A DNA stretch of 64,000 bases from Planctomycetota bacterium (GTDB lineage Bacteria; Planctomycetota; UBA1135; GCA-002748355): assembly GCA_011321845.1 (NCBI GenBank), contig DROQ01000096.1, forward strand, positions 21,181-85,180, written 5' to 3'. Positions 1 to 11,831 of this stretch are shown here, piece after piece. Position 1 is the stretch's first letter, and every line of letters starts with the position of its first letter. The notes under the pieces were generated by a model. That model did not search any database. It was not told the origin of the DNA and saw nothing but the letters and a program-made list of their open reading frames with translations. Both the position numbers and the translations under genes were made by a program.

Positions 1-1
1 C

Positions 2-2572
2 GCACAGGGATCGACTCTCTTCAAGAGTGATGGGACTCCAAAGGGAACCCTCTCCATCTTTTCGATCCAAGGGAACCTGGTGAACCTCACCCCCCTGGGA
101 AACAAGCTGGTCTTCGAAATCCAGGGCAATGTTTCGCTCCAAAATGGCCTGGCGATCAGTGATGGGACAAGAACGGGAACCCATGTCATCTTCCGGCCCC
201 TCTCCATGGACAGCGGAAGAGGGAATAAAGGCTTCGCAACCCTCGGATCCTTCCTACTCTTCTCCGCGGAGACCTATACCTCCGGAACCGGGAAAGAGCT
301 GTTCATCTCCGACGGCACTCCCAAGGGAACGAAACTTCTCAAAGACATCTATCCAGGAACCTATGGGTCCCAACCCAGCGACTTCGCCCGCGTCGGAAAC
401 AAGATCTACTTTGCGGCGGAAGACCCCAAATACGGAAGGGAGCTTTGGAGCAGTGACGGGACCGCAACTGGAACGGTCCTTGTCAAAGACATCGAGCCGA
501 AAAAGCGCCAAGGGTTTCCCTTTTCAAGCAAACCCACCAAGCTCCATGCCTTGGGAAACAAGCTTCTGTTCCAAGCAGCGACCCTGGACTCCGGGGAAGA
601 ACCCTGGATCAGCGATGGAACCAGGCAAGGCACCTTCCTCTTGAAAGACCTCACAAGAGGCTCAGCATCGACCAGGCTCCAAGCAATCCTGGCTTTGGGT
701 TCCCACGCCTACTTCGTGATCCCGAACCTCTCCAAGACCTACACCCTCTACCGGACGGATGGAACCACACAAGGAACGCAACCCATAACCGAGTTGGGGA
801 TTGAATGGCCCCAACCCATCAGCCTGACCCCTTACGGCAACCGCTTCCTTTTCCCTAACAAGGACTCCGCCCACGGCCTCGAGCCATGGATCGGCGATGG
901 GACCCCCCAGGGCACCAAGATCCTCGTAGACCTGGTCCTGAAACGCACCCTTACCCAAGGCTCGGATCCACGAAACTTCAGGGCGCTGGGAGACCTCCTT
1001 TACTTCTCCACTGCCCAGTTGGGGCATATCAATTCTCTCTGGAAAACGGATGTCGCCGGGCTTGGAGCCAAAAAAATCACGACCGTAAGGACGGGTGCAA
1101 GGATCCAGAAAGCGGGCGATCGAATCCTCTGGATGGAGGGAGCAAACCCAATGTGGAAACTCCTTGCGTACGATCCCAGGCAAAAAAAGATCACCCCTCT
1201 CCTGACCACCCAGGGGGCCTTCTCCGAACTCAACACCCTGGGAGAGAAGTGGTATTTCTCCGAGAAGCCCCTCAATGGGAAGACTCTCAAGTTTTGGGTA
1301 ACAGACGGCACTAAGGCCGGAACGAAACCTCTCTCCTGGATCCCGAGCGGATCCCTTGATGTTCGGTATTCCACCATTCCCTTTGGACGAAGAGCCCTCC
1401 TCATCGGCCCGATCTATCGCACCCTGCCTCAAAAAACCTTCTCCATCTGGCTTACGGATGGGAGCAAGGCTGGAACCCAGGCTCTTGCCACCATCACCTC
1501 GCCCATCCCCCTCAAATTCATCTTCCCTCAAGGTTATGCTCAATGGGGCAACGATCTTGTCTTCGCGTTCAAGATGATCGATTCCCGGTACGCATCCAAA
1601 ACCCTGCTCTTCCATACAAATGGCACGCCAGCCGGAACGAAGCTGATCAAGACCTTGGCTCAAGACAGACTTCCGCGGATCGAGGCTCTTGGGGGCAAAT
1701 TTTTCTTTTCCCTTTATGCCAGAAACACAGGAATGGAACTCTGGGTTTCAGACGGAACCCCAAAGGGGACCAAGCTCCTCAAAGATCTCCTTCCTGGACC
1801 CGCCAGTTCTTTCCCATCCTCCATGACCCGGGTGGGGAACCGAATTGTCTTCTCGGCTTATTCTCCCAACCTGGGTTGGGAGATTTATGTCAGTGATGGG
1901 ACAGCCAAGGGCACCAAGCTCCTCAAGGACATCTGGCCAGGGAAGAAGAGCGGCCTGCTGCGTTTCCTCCACATCATTCCCATTGGCTCGAGGCATGTGG
2001 CCTTCCTCGCGAATGATGGAACCTCTGGAAAGCGCCTATGGGTCACTGATGGGACCCCTTCCGGGACCAAACCGGCCAGCCGACCCTTGAAGGATGCGGA
2101 CACCAACATCGACCTGGAAAACCCCCGCTTCGCCCTCGGGAGACTCTTCTATTCTTGGGCAACCCGAGCCTATGGGAGAGAACCCTGGGCCTGGTTCCCC
2201 GGAGCGAGCGCACATGGCCATGATTTCGGATGCGGAACCGAGCCCAGCCTCGAAGCGAGCGATCCCGTCCTAGGAAGCACCATGCGTTTTGTCGGACAGC
2301 TCTCCAAAAAACAACCCGTGGCGGTGCTCATGCTCGGGCCAACGGCTCCGATTCCCCTCCGCATGCCCGGCGGCTGTTACTTGCACGTCGATCCCTACCG
2401 TCTGATCGTTCCTGTGCCGGTCCAGGCCAGGCTGGGCAAATGGAATCTGGTCGTTCCGGTTCCCAACAAACCCAGTCTCAGCGGTCTCCTGTTCCAGGCG
2501 CAGGTCCTGCACCCATTGAAAGGGGGAGGCTTCGATCTCAGCAACCCGGTGGACTGTGTTTTAGGTCGTTGA
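2..2572 (+). CDS. ELWxxDGT-repeat (hyalin-like) secreted/surface protein, 5' truncated by window
   Basis: Frame is open upstream of the listed Met at 80 (..TLFKSDGTPKGTLSIF..); many repeats of the type ELWVSDGTPKGTKLLKDLLPG..VGNRIVFSA. Confidence 0.85.
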   Translation, partial: AQGSTLFKSDGTPKGTLSIFSIQGNLVNLTPLGNKLVFEIQGNVSLQNGLAISDGTRTGTHVIFRPLSMDSGRGNKGFATLGSFLLFSAETYTSGTGKELFISDGTPKGTKLLKDIYPGTYGSQPSDFARVGNKIYFAAEDPKYGRELWSSDGTATGTVLVKDIEPKKRQGFPFSSKPTKLHALGNKLLFQAATLDSGEEPWISDGTRQGTFLLKDLTRGSASTRLQAILALGSHAYFVIPNLSKTYTLYRTDGTTQGTQPITELGIEWPQPISLTPYGNRFLFPNKDSAHGLEPWIGDGTPQGTKILVDLVLKRTLTQGSDPRNFRALGDLLYFSTAQLGHINSLWKTDVAGLGAKKITTVRTGARIQKAGDRILWMEGANPMWKLLAYDPRQKKITPLLTTQGAFSELNTLGEKWYFSEKPLNGKTLKFWVTDGTKAGTKPLSWIPSGSLDVRYSTIPFGRRALLIGPIYRTLPQKTFSIWLTDGSKAGTQALATITSPIPLKFIFPQGYAQWGNDLVFAFKMIDSRYASKTLLFHTNGTPAGTKLIKTLAQDRLPRIEALGGKFFFSLYARNTGMELWVSDGTPKGTKLLKDLLPGPASSFPSSMTRVGNRIVFSAYSPNLGWEIYVSDGTAKGTKLLKDIWPGKKSGLLRFLHIIPIGSRHVAFLANDGTSGKRLWVTDGTPSGTKPASRPLKDADTNIDLENPRFALGRLFYSWATRAYGREPWAWFPGASAHGHDFGCGTEPSLEASDPVLGSTMRFVGQLSKKQPVAVLMLGPTAPIPLRMPGGCYLHVDPYRLIVPVPVQARLGKWNLVVPVPNKPSLSGLLFQAQVLHPLKGGGFDLSNPVDCVLGR

Positions 2573-2604
2573 TGGTCTGCGCATAGAGTATAGGAGCTTC
2601 GGCG

Positions 2605-3954
2605 ATGGGTCTTTTTCTTGCCTCCATTCTCCTCTCGCTTCTTCCTCCGGCTCTTGCCCAGGAAAGAGGGTGGAAATTCTCTTGGCTTCCGGAGGATCAA
2701 ACCTTTTCCCATGTCAAGACCGTCTTCGACCTCAACTTTTTGGCCGAAAGGGTGGGAGGGGAGGATGAGACCCAAGGAAATGAATACCACCACTGGCGTA
2801 AGGTTCGCCTCCAATCAGGAAGGCTGGGAGACAAAGAAGTCAAGAAGGTCACGATCTGGAAAGAGGTTGCCGACGAAGAGAGAGGACGCATCCTCCAGTA
2901 CCGAAGCGAATCCTATTGGAACAAGAAAAAAGAACTCATCGTGCTCTACGCGGTTGAAAACGTCCAAGGGATTGAAACTCATCGAGAATACCGATGGCGG
3001 GAAGGGGGGCTCTTTTTACATGTGGGCCCTTCGGAGAAGGCGTCTTCGAAGGGGAAGAAAAGGAGACGGAAAAAACGGAGGAAGGGGGCTCCTCCCGACT
3101 GGCGACCGATTCCCACCAAGGAGCGTCCCCGCTCGCTGACCTTGTTGCTCGCTTCCTCCCCTTACTGGAACTCCGATCAGAGGGTCCGCTTTTCCCAGCT
3201 TGATCCATGGGAGGAGAAGACCAGCGAGGAGACTCTCCATCGAACCGAAAAAAAGGTCCTCCTTGGAGGCGGTATGCTTACTCGGCGCATCGAAGGAACC
3301 CAAGAAGGCGGCATCTACTATTTGGTCCGACGAAAGGATGGAGCCGCCTATGTCACAGCCCCCACGAACAAGCTGTATTACGAGTCCATCTCGGGTTACG
3401 ACGAATTGGAAGATACCCGGGAAAGGATCCGGAGCAATTCTCCCATGCAGGCCAAGGCCCACAAACTCGCCACCAACACCTGGAAAAAGAGGGGAAGCGA
3501 GCTTCGCAACGACTTTTTGGGTCTCCGCCTTCGTTCACCAAGTGGAAAAAAGTGGAGCCGCATCCAAGGGCTGAAAACCCCCTATTGCTTCGGTCTGGAA
3601 GCGCCCTCGGAGGGAGCTTCCTTTCGTATCTGGATGCGCGCCTGGGGAAACGGGGACCTTGACGAGGCCCTCTCCCAATTCAAGCACTACCTCTCCTTCC
3701 TGGTCGATTCCATGGAGGAGATCAAGATCGAGCGGACCGACTTCCTCAAGGCGCCTGCCTTCCGCTTCGCCTTCCGCGGAACAGACCTCCTCAAGGAGGA
3801 TCGCTGGTCGACCCGGATCATCGCCTTTCTCCATCGAGGGGTCTTCCTGGCTCTCGAATTTCGCGTCCTACCCTCCGAGAAAAAAGAATGGGAGAAGGAT
3901 CTCAAACGGATCGAGCGCTCCATCAAGTTTTTGAAGCCCCGGCGCACCCATTAG
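2605..3954 (+). CDS. Hypothetical secreted protein
   Basis: 449-aa ORF, N-terminal hydrophobic signal-like segment, follows the preceding gene closely. Confidence 0.65.
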   Translation: MGLFLASILLSLLPPALAQERGWKFSWLPEDQTFSHVKTVFDLNFLAERVGGEDETQGNEYHHWRKVRLQSGRLGDKEVKKVTIWKEVADEERGRILQYRSESYWNKKKELIVLYAVENVQGIETHREYRWREGGLFLHVGPSEKASSKGKKRRRKKRRKGAPPDWRPIPTKERPRSLTLLLASSPYWNSDQRVRFSQLDPWEEKTSEETLHRTEKKVLLGGGMLTRRIEGTQEGGIYYLVRRKDGAAYVTAPTNKLYYESISGYDELEDTRERIRSNSPMQAKAHKLATNTWKKRGSELRNDFLGLRLRSPSGKKWSRIQGLKTPYCFGLEAPSEGASFRIWMRAWGNGDLDEALSQFKHYLSFLVDSMEEIKIERTDFLKAPAFRFAFRGTDLLKEDRWSTRIIAFLHRGVFLALEFRVLPSEKKEWEKDLKRIERSIKFLKPRRTH

Positions 3955-4010
3955 GTTCCCACCCATGAGGTTTTCGGGTCGGGAAGGTTGTTGGAAATCG
4001 TCGGCAGGCG

Positions 4011-5997
<1,987 letters not shown>

Positions 5998-6001
<4 letters not shown>

Positions 6002-6963
6002 GCGCCCCCTCCTACCTTCCTCGCCAGCATGTGGAGATCCTGCCCCATTCGGAGGGCGGAGACCAGTTTTGCCGGCCAAATGCAATTGCTGATCCAAAAA
6101 GGGATGCGGCGATGGGTCAAGAAGGCGACATAGGCTTCCTGCGCCTTAGCGTCGAAGTCCCCCCCCTCGATCCCGCACCAACGAAGCAGTCTCTCCTCCT
6201 GGCCCAAGCGCCGCATGAGATCGTAGATGAGGCGGGGATCCCTCCGGTCGGACCAGGTCTCATAGCCGAGGACCTTGAACCCACGGCGCAGCAGAAGCAT
6301 CTTGAGCGAGCGGGGGGAAAACAGGTTGAGGTGTTCCGGGGTCACCCCGTAGCTCCAACAGGCCCCGAACATCCGGGCCTTGAGGCAGGCATGGTTGGGT
6401 TGGGCCGTGTAAAAAACCCCACCCTCCCGCAAAAGCCCCCGCACCAGCTCGGCCACCCGGTCCGGATGGCGCAGATGCTCGAAGGTGTGGTGCATCAACA
6501 CCGCGTCAAAGCTCCCCGCCTCCAAACCCTCCTGGGCGAAGGCTCCCTCCTCCAGACTCGTCACCCGGATGTCCAGCCCCAATTCCTCCCGCCCATACTC
6601 CGCGGCCGGCACGCAGAGTTCGGTTCCCACCGCCTCCCATCCTCGCTCCCGGGCGGCGACCAGGGAAGTCCCCATGGAGCAACCCACGTCCAGAATGCGC
6701 CCCCGTGGGACGACTTTCTCGATCCGTTCGAGGATCTTGTGAAAACGCCCCAGGTTCTTTTCGTGCTCCTGGTAGGCCTCCATCGCGTGTTGCCGACTCT
6801 GCGAGTAAAACCCGTCCAGTTCCCCGGGCTCCGGGGGGTCTGCCATGCGCTGGAATCCGCAGCCCCGACATTCCTCGTAGGTATGATCCCACATGGCGAA
6901 GAGAGGAAAGAAGTCCTTCCCCCCGCAGGCAGGGCAATGGGACCGTTCCACCCGCTCGTTCAC
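5998..6963 (-). CDS. Class I SAM-dependent methyltransferase with N-terminal zinc-ribbon-like CxxC pairs
   Basis: CPACGG..CRGCG N-terminus; GRILDVGCSMGTSL motif I; FDAVLMHHTFEHL. Confidence 0.85.
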
Positions 6964-7991
6964 CGTCCCCGCCTCTTCTCCTCGGGGATCGCCCGGTTCT
7001 CCCGCAACCAGTCCAGGAACAGCCTCATGTCCTCGGGCAGAGGCGCTTCCCAGGCCATCCGTTCGCCTGTCACGGGGTGGGCCAACTCCAAGCGCCCCGC
7101 ATGCAGGGCCTGCCGCCCCGGCACCGGAGCCTCCTCCGGAAGCCGGATCCCCTGCACCTTGCGGGAGCGATAGACCCGGTCCCCGACGATGGAGTGATGC
7201 ACCGAGTCCAGGTGCACACGGATCTGGTGCGTGCGCCCCGTCTTGGGGCGGCAGAGAAGGAAGGTGAAATCCCGGAACCGCTCCCTCACTTCGTAATAGG
7301 TTTCCGCAGCCCGCCCATCCTTAGGGGCAACCCGAATGCGCTCCGGCCGCTTGGGGTCCCGCTCCAAAGGAGCCGTGATCCAGTCCGAGAAGAAACGGGG
7401 CTCCCCGAAGACAATGGCCAAATACTCCTTCTGGACCTCCCGGTCGTGGAATTGCCGCTGCAGGGCGCGCATGGCGGGAATGGTTTTGGCGAGGATCATG
7501 ACCCCCGAGGTCTCCCGATCGAGGCGATGCACAATCCCGGGCCGCGCCTCCCCGGGTGGAGAAGGGAGGACCGAACCGCAGTGGGCACAGGCCATGTCCG
7601 AGACCGTCACCCGACGCTCCCCAGCGCCGGGATGGCAGACCAGCCCCGCCTCCTTGTCGATGACAAGGATGTCCTCATCCTCGTAGAGCGGTTGCAGAGG
7701 AGGGATGTCCCCCACGCGCTCCGGGGGCAGCTCACTGGACTCGTAATAGGCAACCCGAACGACCTCCCCCTCCCGCAGTCGCGTCGAAGGCGCAGGGGGA
7801 GGTTGGCCCTCGACCTCCACCCGCCCCTCCCGAATCAGCTTTTGGAGCCAGGCGCGGCTGGACTCTTCGAATCTCCGAGCCAGCAATTGGTCCAGGCGCA
7901 TCCCAGCCTCCTCGGCACCCACCTGGATCCCGACAGCCCCTGCCCAGCTCACCTTTTGCTTGTCCTCGCTCACAGCGTCCTCAGGTCTCAT
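6960..7991 (-). CDS. RluA/RluD family pseudouridine synthase
   Basis: S4-like N-term (MRLDQLLARRFEESSRAWLQKLIREGRVEV) and catalytic GIVHRLDRETSGVM; start chosen at 7991 because the longer ORF overlaps the divergent HD-GYP gene. Confidence 0.93.
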   Translation of the reverse strand: MRPEDAVSEDKQKVSWAGAVGIQVGAEEAGMRLDQLLARRFEESSRAWLQKLIREGRVEVEGQPPPAPSTRLREGEVVRVAYYESSELPPERVGDIPPLQPLYEDEDILVIDKEAGLVCHPGAGERRVTVSDMACAHCGSVLPSPPGEARPGIVHRLDRETSGVMILAKTIPAMRALQRQFHDREVQKEYLAIVFGEPRFFSDWITAPLERDPKRPERIRVAPKDGRAAETYYEVRERFRDFTFLLCRPKTGRTHQIRVHLDSVHHSIVGDRVYRSRKVQGIRLPEEAPVPGRQALHAGRLELAHPVTGERMAWEAPLPEDMRLFLDWLRENRAIPEEKRRGR

Positions 7992-8171
7992 GCACCAGCC
8001 CGGGAACGCTAACAACCCTCGCCCTCCGGGGCCAGCCCAATCGGGCGGACCATTCAGACAGAGCTTGCGGGTATAGCATTTTCGGTTAGAGTTTGGGGTC
8101 GAGGCCAGAGACTCCATCACAGCGAGAAAACGCGGAGTTCCAAAGCCCATATCCAACCTGGGAGGATCTTT

Positions 8172-9224
8172 TTGGAAGGAATGGAAGGGATCAGCGTTCT
8201 TCTGGTCGACGACGAAAAACACCTCGCCCGCAACATCGGAAAATGGTTCCAGTCCAAGGGCTGCCGAGTCCACACGGCTTTTGAACTCGAAGAGGCCCTC
8301 AGCGCCCTGGAAGCCCTCCCGGAGCTGGACCTGCTGATCACCGATGTCTACCTGCAGGCGGGCAGGGCCACCCCGGGGGGACAGATTCTCGCCAAATACT
8401 GCGCCGAGAAACGCCCCAACCTCCCCGTCATCCTCTTGACAGGCAAGCCCTCCATGGATCTCGCCATCGCCGGGATCCGGACGCACGCCTTCGATTTTTT
8501 GACCAAACCCGTGCACATGCCGACCCTATGGAGGCGAGCCCAAAAAGCGATTACCGAAATGCGGCTCCGGGCCCGACTCTCCGAGCTGGAGCGGGACAAC
8601 AAGCTCCTTTCGGCCATTCTCCCCAACGCGATCGAGGCCAAAGACCCCACGACAAGGGGGCATTCGGACCGGGTGGTCCGTTACGCGGACACCCTCGCCA
8701 TCAAATCTGGGGTCGGGGAAGAGGAGCGCCGGGACCTGCGCCTTGCCGCCAGACTGCACGATGTAGGAAAAATAGGCATCCCTGAGGCCATTTTGACCAA
8801 ACCGGGTCCTCTGGACCGCGAGGAGCGCCTTGTGATCCAGCAGCATCCCGAGATCGGGTTCAAGATCATCGAACCCCTCAAGGACTTCCCAAGAGTCCGG
8901 GATTGGGTCTACCAGCACCACGAGCGCTGGGACGGCAGGGGTTACCCCCAAGGTCTGAAGGGCGAGGAGGTTGCGCTCCCTGGACGCATCCTGATCCTCG
9001 CCGAAGTCTACGATGCCCTCGCCACGACGAGGTCCTACAAGAAACCCTGGAGCAACGAAAAGATCGCCGACTTCTTCGAGGAGGAGGCAGGCCACCACTT
9101 TGATCCCGATTTGGGAAAAATTGTGGCCGAAGGAGTCCGAGAGAAAGGTCAAGATTTTTTTCAAGCCTTTTCTGGCAATTCTGAGCAGGAAGGGGGACAG
9201 ACCCTCTCTTCCCCGGCGCAATGA
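8172..9224 (+). CDS. Response regulator with HD-GYP domain (RpfG-like)
   Basis: REC domain (VLLVDDEKHL, LLITDV, LLTGKPS, FLTKPV) followed by HDVGKIGIP and HHERWDGRGYPQGL HD-GYP motifs. Confidence 0.94.
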   Translation: MEGMEGISVLLVDDEKHLARNIGKWFQSKGCRVHTAFELEEALSALEALPELDLLITDVYLQAGRATPGGQILAKYCAEKRPNLPVILLTGKPSMDLAIAGIRTHAFDFLTKPVHMPTLWRRAQKAITEMRLRARLSELERDNKLLSAILPNAIEAKDPTTRGHSDRVVRYADTLAIKSGVGEEERRDLRLAARLHDVGKIGIPEAILTKPGPLDREERLVIQQHPEIGFKIIEPLKDFPRVRDWVYQHHERWDGRGYPQGLKGEEVALPGRILILAEVYDALATTRSYKKPWSNEKIADFFEEEAGHHFDPDLGKIVAEGVREKGQDFFQAFSGNSEQEGGQTLSSPAQ

Positions 9225-9501
9225 CCTCCTTGCGGTCTTTACCCGCCGGGACCCTTCTTGTAACCTAGCTTCCTTCTCTAGCTATTCGGTCGGGTTGCCC
9301 CCCCTCCAAGGCTGTGGATTAAGAGCCCTTTTTTTCCGCTCTGACGTGTCCTTAGAACGTTTCCCCTAGACCTCCTCCAGGAGATGGTCGGATTCAGACT
9401 TTCTTCCTGGAAGTTTTTCTTTTGAGGTTCCCTGGAGAGGCGACCACGAGGCAAACAGCGGGAATTCAGGGAGAAACCTTCTTACCGAGATCCAACGAAT
9501 C

Positions 9502-11763
9502 ATGGTCCGACGTCTTCCCTCGGTCTTCCCCATTCGAGCCCCCTTGACAGGCCTTTGCTCCACGCTGCTCCTGGCCGCGACCCTCCCCACGGTGGTGTTT
9601 CCTACCCCTGCCTGGGCCCAAGGAAAGAAGAAGGAATACAGGTTCGAACTCCCCAAGGGGTATCCCCGAGACCTTGTCCTGATTCCTGGTGGACCTGTCC
9701 ATCTCGGAATCGATGGAAAAAAAGACCTGGAGCCCATCGCCGAACTGCATGCCAAGGGTCGTGAAGCGGAACTCAAAAAGGCCCGGAGGATTCAGGCCAG
9801 GGAGCTGGGGGACGAGAGGATCTTCCTACCTTCCTTCTTCATCGGGAAGCACGAGGTCACCAACGCCCAATTCAGGGCCTACGTCCTGGCCCACCAGACC
9901 AAGAAGAAGGTCATGCGGGATGGCAAAGAGGTCACCATCACCATCAACCAGGTCCGATTCCCCTTCGACTGGTGGCCCCGAAAAAACCAGGACAAACAGC
10001 GCAAGCTGTATTACGCCAAGAACAAGGTGAGCAAGGCACCCCCCTTCCGCCCCATCGAATTCTGGAAGACCAACTACCAGGAACTGGAATGGAAGATGCC
10101 CAAGGGCAGGGAGAACTATCCGGCGCGCTACATCTCCTACCGCGAAGCGCTTGGCTACTGCCGCTGGGCTGGACTCCGCCTCCCCACGGAACCCGAGTGG
10201 AACCGGGCACTGCGGGGTGACAAAAGCGATCGCCTCCTCTGGGGCAAGGATTGGAAGTCCGCCAAGACCCTGGAGAGGTTGGGCTATGACAAGAAACGGA
10301 ACCGGAGACTCCGTCCTGTCTGTCACGCGCCGGAATCCAAGTCGATCTTCGGCGTCGAAGACCTCCTGGGCGGGGTATGGGAATGGACCCAGTCTCCCTT
10401 CAAACCCTTTTCCGGCTTTGATTCCGCCTTCCGCTCCTACAACCGCGAGCTGAAGAGGCGCAAGAACCCCGTCCTCTTCCCCCCCACCTTCGACCCCACT
10501 AAGAGAGTCTGCCTCGGGGGCTCCTACGTCACAGCCTTACACCAGCCCATCCTCGCCTTTACCACGACGGCTCGTCTCGCCAAGGATCAGAGCGTTCTCT
10601 TCGAGGACCTGGGATTCCGCGTTGCCAAGTCCCCGCAACCGGGTTTCGACGCCTCCATCATCTGGGCGCTCGACCTCAACTCCGAACACATCGGGGAACG
10701 GGACATCGACCTGCCCAAGCGCAGTGAACTCTCCCGCCTGGAGCGTGGCCAGAAACTGACCTTCGAGCAGCGTGGAATCGAGCGCTGGGATCTGGACCAG
10801 GAGAACCCGGAGATCATCCGGTCCTACCACATGGTCTCCATCGTCCCCGTTCGCGAGCTGCCCTACACCAAGGAAAAGGAGTTTCTGGTTCGAACCTCCC
10901 AGATCGGCGACAAGAAGCACGTCGGTGCGCCCATCGCGGTGGTCTTCAGCTCCGAGACCATCAAGGTCAAGCAACCCACCCTCCCCGTGGGCAAACCCAG
11001 CATGGTGGCCCTCGAGAAAGGCATTTACTCCATTCACTTCCGTGGCGCGGGCCTCCCCCGGGAGTTGGAGGTCGCCCTGGGCGCCGGAGCCAAGTATCTC
11101 AAGCTCCACAAGAAACGCCCCAGCGTCGAGGCTCGAGAAGCCGCCGAGAAGGCCAAGGCCGAAGCGGAAGCCAAGAAGAAGGGCAAGTCCGTCAGCAAGA
11201 AGGCCAAGAAAAAGAAGGCTCCTAAGAAGCGCAAGAAAAAGACCCGCAAACCCAAAAGGAAGAGGTCCAAGAAGAAATCCAAGAAGCAGAGCAAGAAGGA
11301 GATCAGCGCCACCCTCAAGCTCATCGCAAAGAATTGGGAGCCCGTTGTCGACCGCTACGGCATGACGGACGAGGACATCAAGAACTATGGTTCCAAAAAG
11401 CTCCCCAAGACCATGGTCCTAAAACCGGGGAACCTGCGGGTCCCCACGGACCGGGCCATCCTCCTCTTCCGGGACAACAATGGGCAATACGTGGCTTGGA
11501 CGCCCTACTCCAAGGCGATCATCCGCCAGGCGACCCGAAACAATCCTCCCAGCCTCCAGATGAACGCCGGCAACAACAGCCTGATCTATCGCGGGGGGCC
11601 ACGGATCAAGCCCTCGGCCTTCCGCTTCCAGTTCGAGATTCCCTTGATCCTCGAGGACGGAACCTTGGACGAGAGCTGGATCAGCAAGAACCCCATCGAA
11701 AGCATGGGGAAGGGTCAAAAAAAAATTAAAGGCCCGAGCTTCAGCCCGAAACGACGAAAATAA
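9502..11763 (+). CDS. SUMF1/formylglycine-generating-enzyme-like domain protein with Lys-rich segment
   Basis: Signal peptide; FFIGKHEVTNAQFRAY, SYREALGYCRWAGLRLPTEPEWNRALRG, LLGGVWEWT, DLGFRVAK; polybasic stretch KKKGKSVSKKAKKKKAPKKRKKKTRKPKRKRSKKKSKKQSKKE. Confidence 0.85.
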   Translation: MVRRLPSVFPIRAPLTGLCSTLLLAATLPTVVFPTPAWAQGKKKEYRFELPKGYPRDLVLIPGGPVHLGIDGKKDLEPIAELHAKGREAELKKARRIQARELGDERIFLPSFFIGKHEVTNAQFRAYVLAHQTKKKVMRDGKEVTITINQVRFPFDWWPRKNQDKQRKLYYAKNKVSKAPPFRPIEFWKTNYQELEWKMPKGRENYPARYISYREALGYCRWAGLRLPTEPEWNRALRGDKSDRLLWGKDWKSAKTLERLGYDKKRNRRLRPVCHAPESKSIFGVEDLLGGVWEWTQSPFKPFSGFDSAFRSYNRELKRRKNPVLFPPTFDPTKRVCLGGSYVTALHQPILAFTTTARLAKDQSVLFEDLGFRVAKSPQPGFDASIIWALDLNSEHIGERDIDLPKRSELSRLERGQKLTFEQRGIERWDLDQENPEIIRSYHMVSIVPVRELPYTKEKEFLVRTSQIGDKKHVGAPIAVVFSSETIKVKQPTLPVGKPSMVALEKGIYSIHFRGAGLPRELEVALGAGAKYLKLHKKRPSVEAREAAEKAKAEAEAKKKGKSVSKKAKKKKAPKKRKKKTRKPKRKRSKKKSKKQSKKEISATLKLIAKNWEPVVDRYGMTDEDIKNYGSKKLPKTMVLKPGNLRVPTDRAILLFRDNNGQYVAWTPYSKAIIRQATRNNPPSLQMNAGNNSLIYRGGPRIKPSAFRFQFEIPLILEDGTLDESWISKNPIESMGKGQKKIKGPSFSPKRRK

Positions 11764-11831
11764 TCGAGAGTCTTGCCCCCCTTCCAAGGTGTTTCCGCCA
11801 AGTCTCCCGGCGGACACCAGATCCGGAAGGA

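Noticed and set aside
662-1663. 333-aa minus-strand ORF
   Set aside because: Antisense to the ELWxxDGT repeat gene; open frame follows from repeat composition.
6705-8012. 435-aa plus-strand ORF
   Set aside because: Antisense to methyltransferase and pseudouridine synthase.
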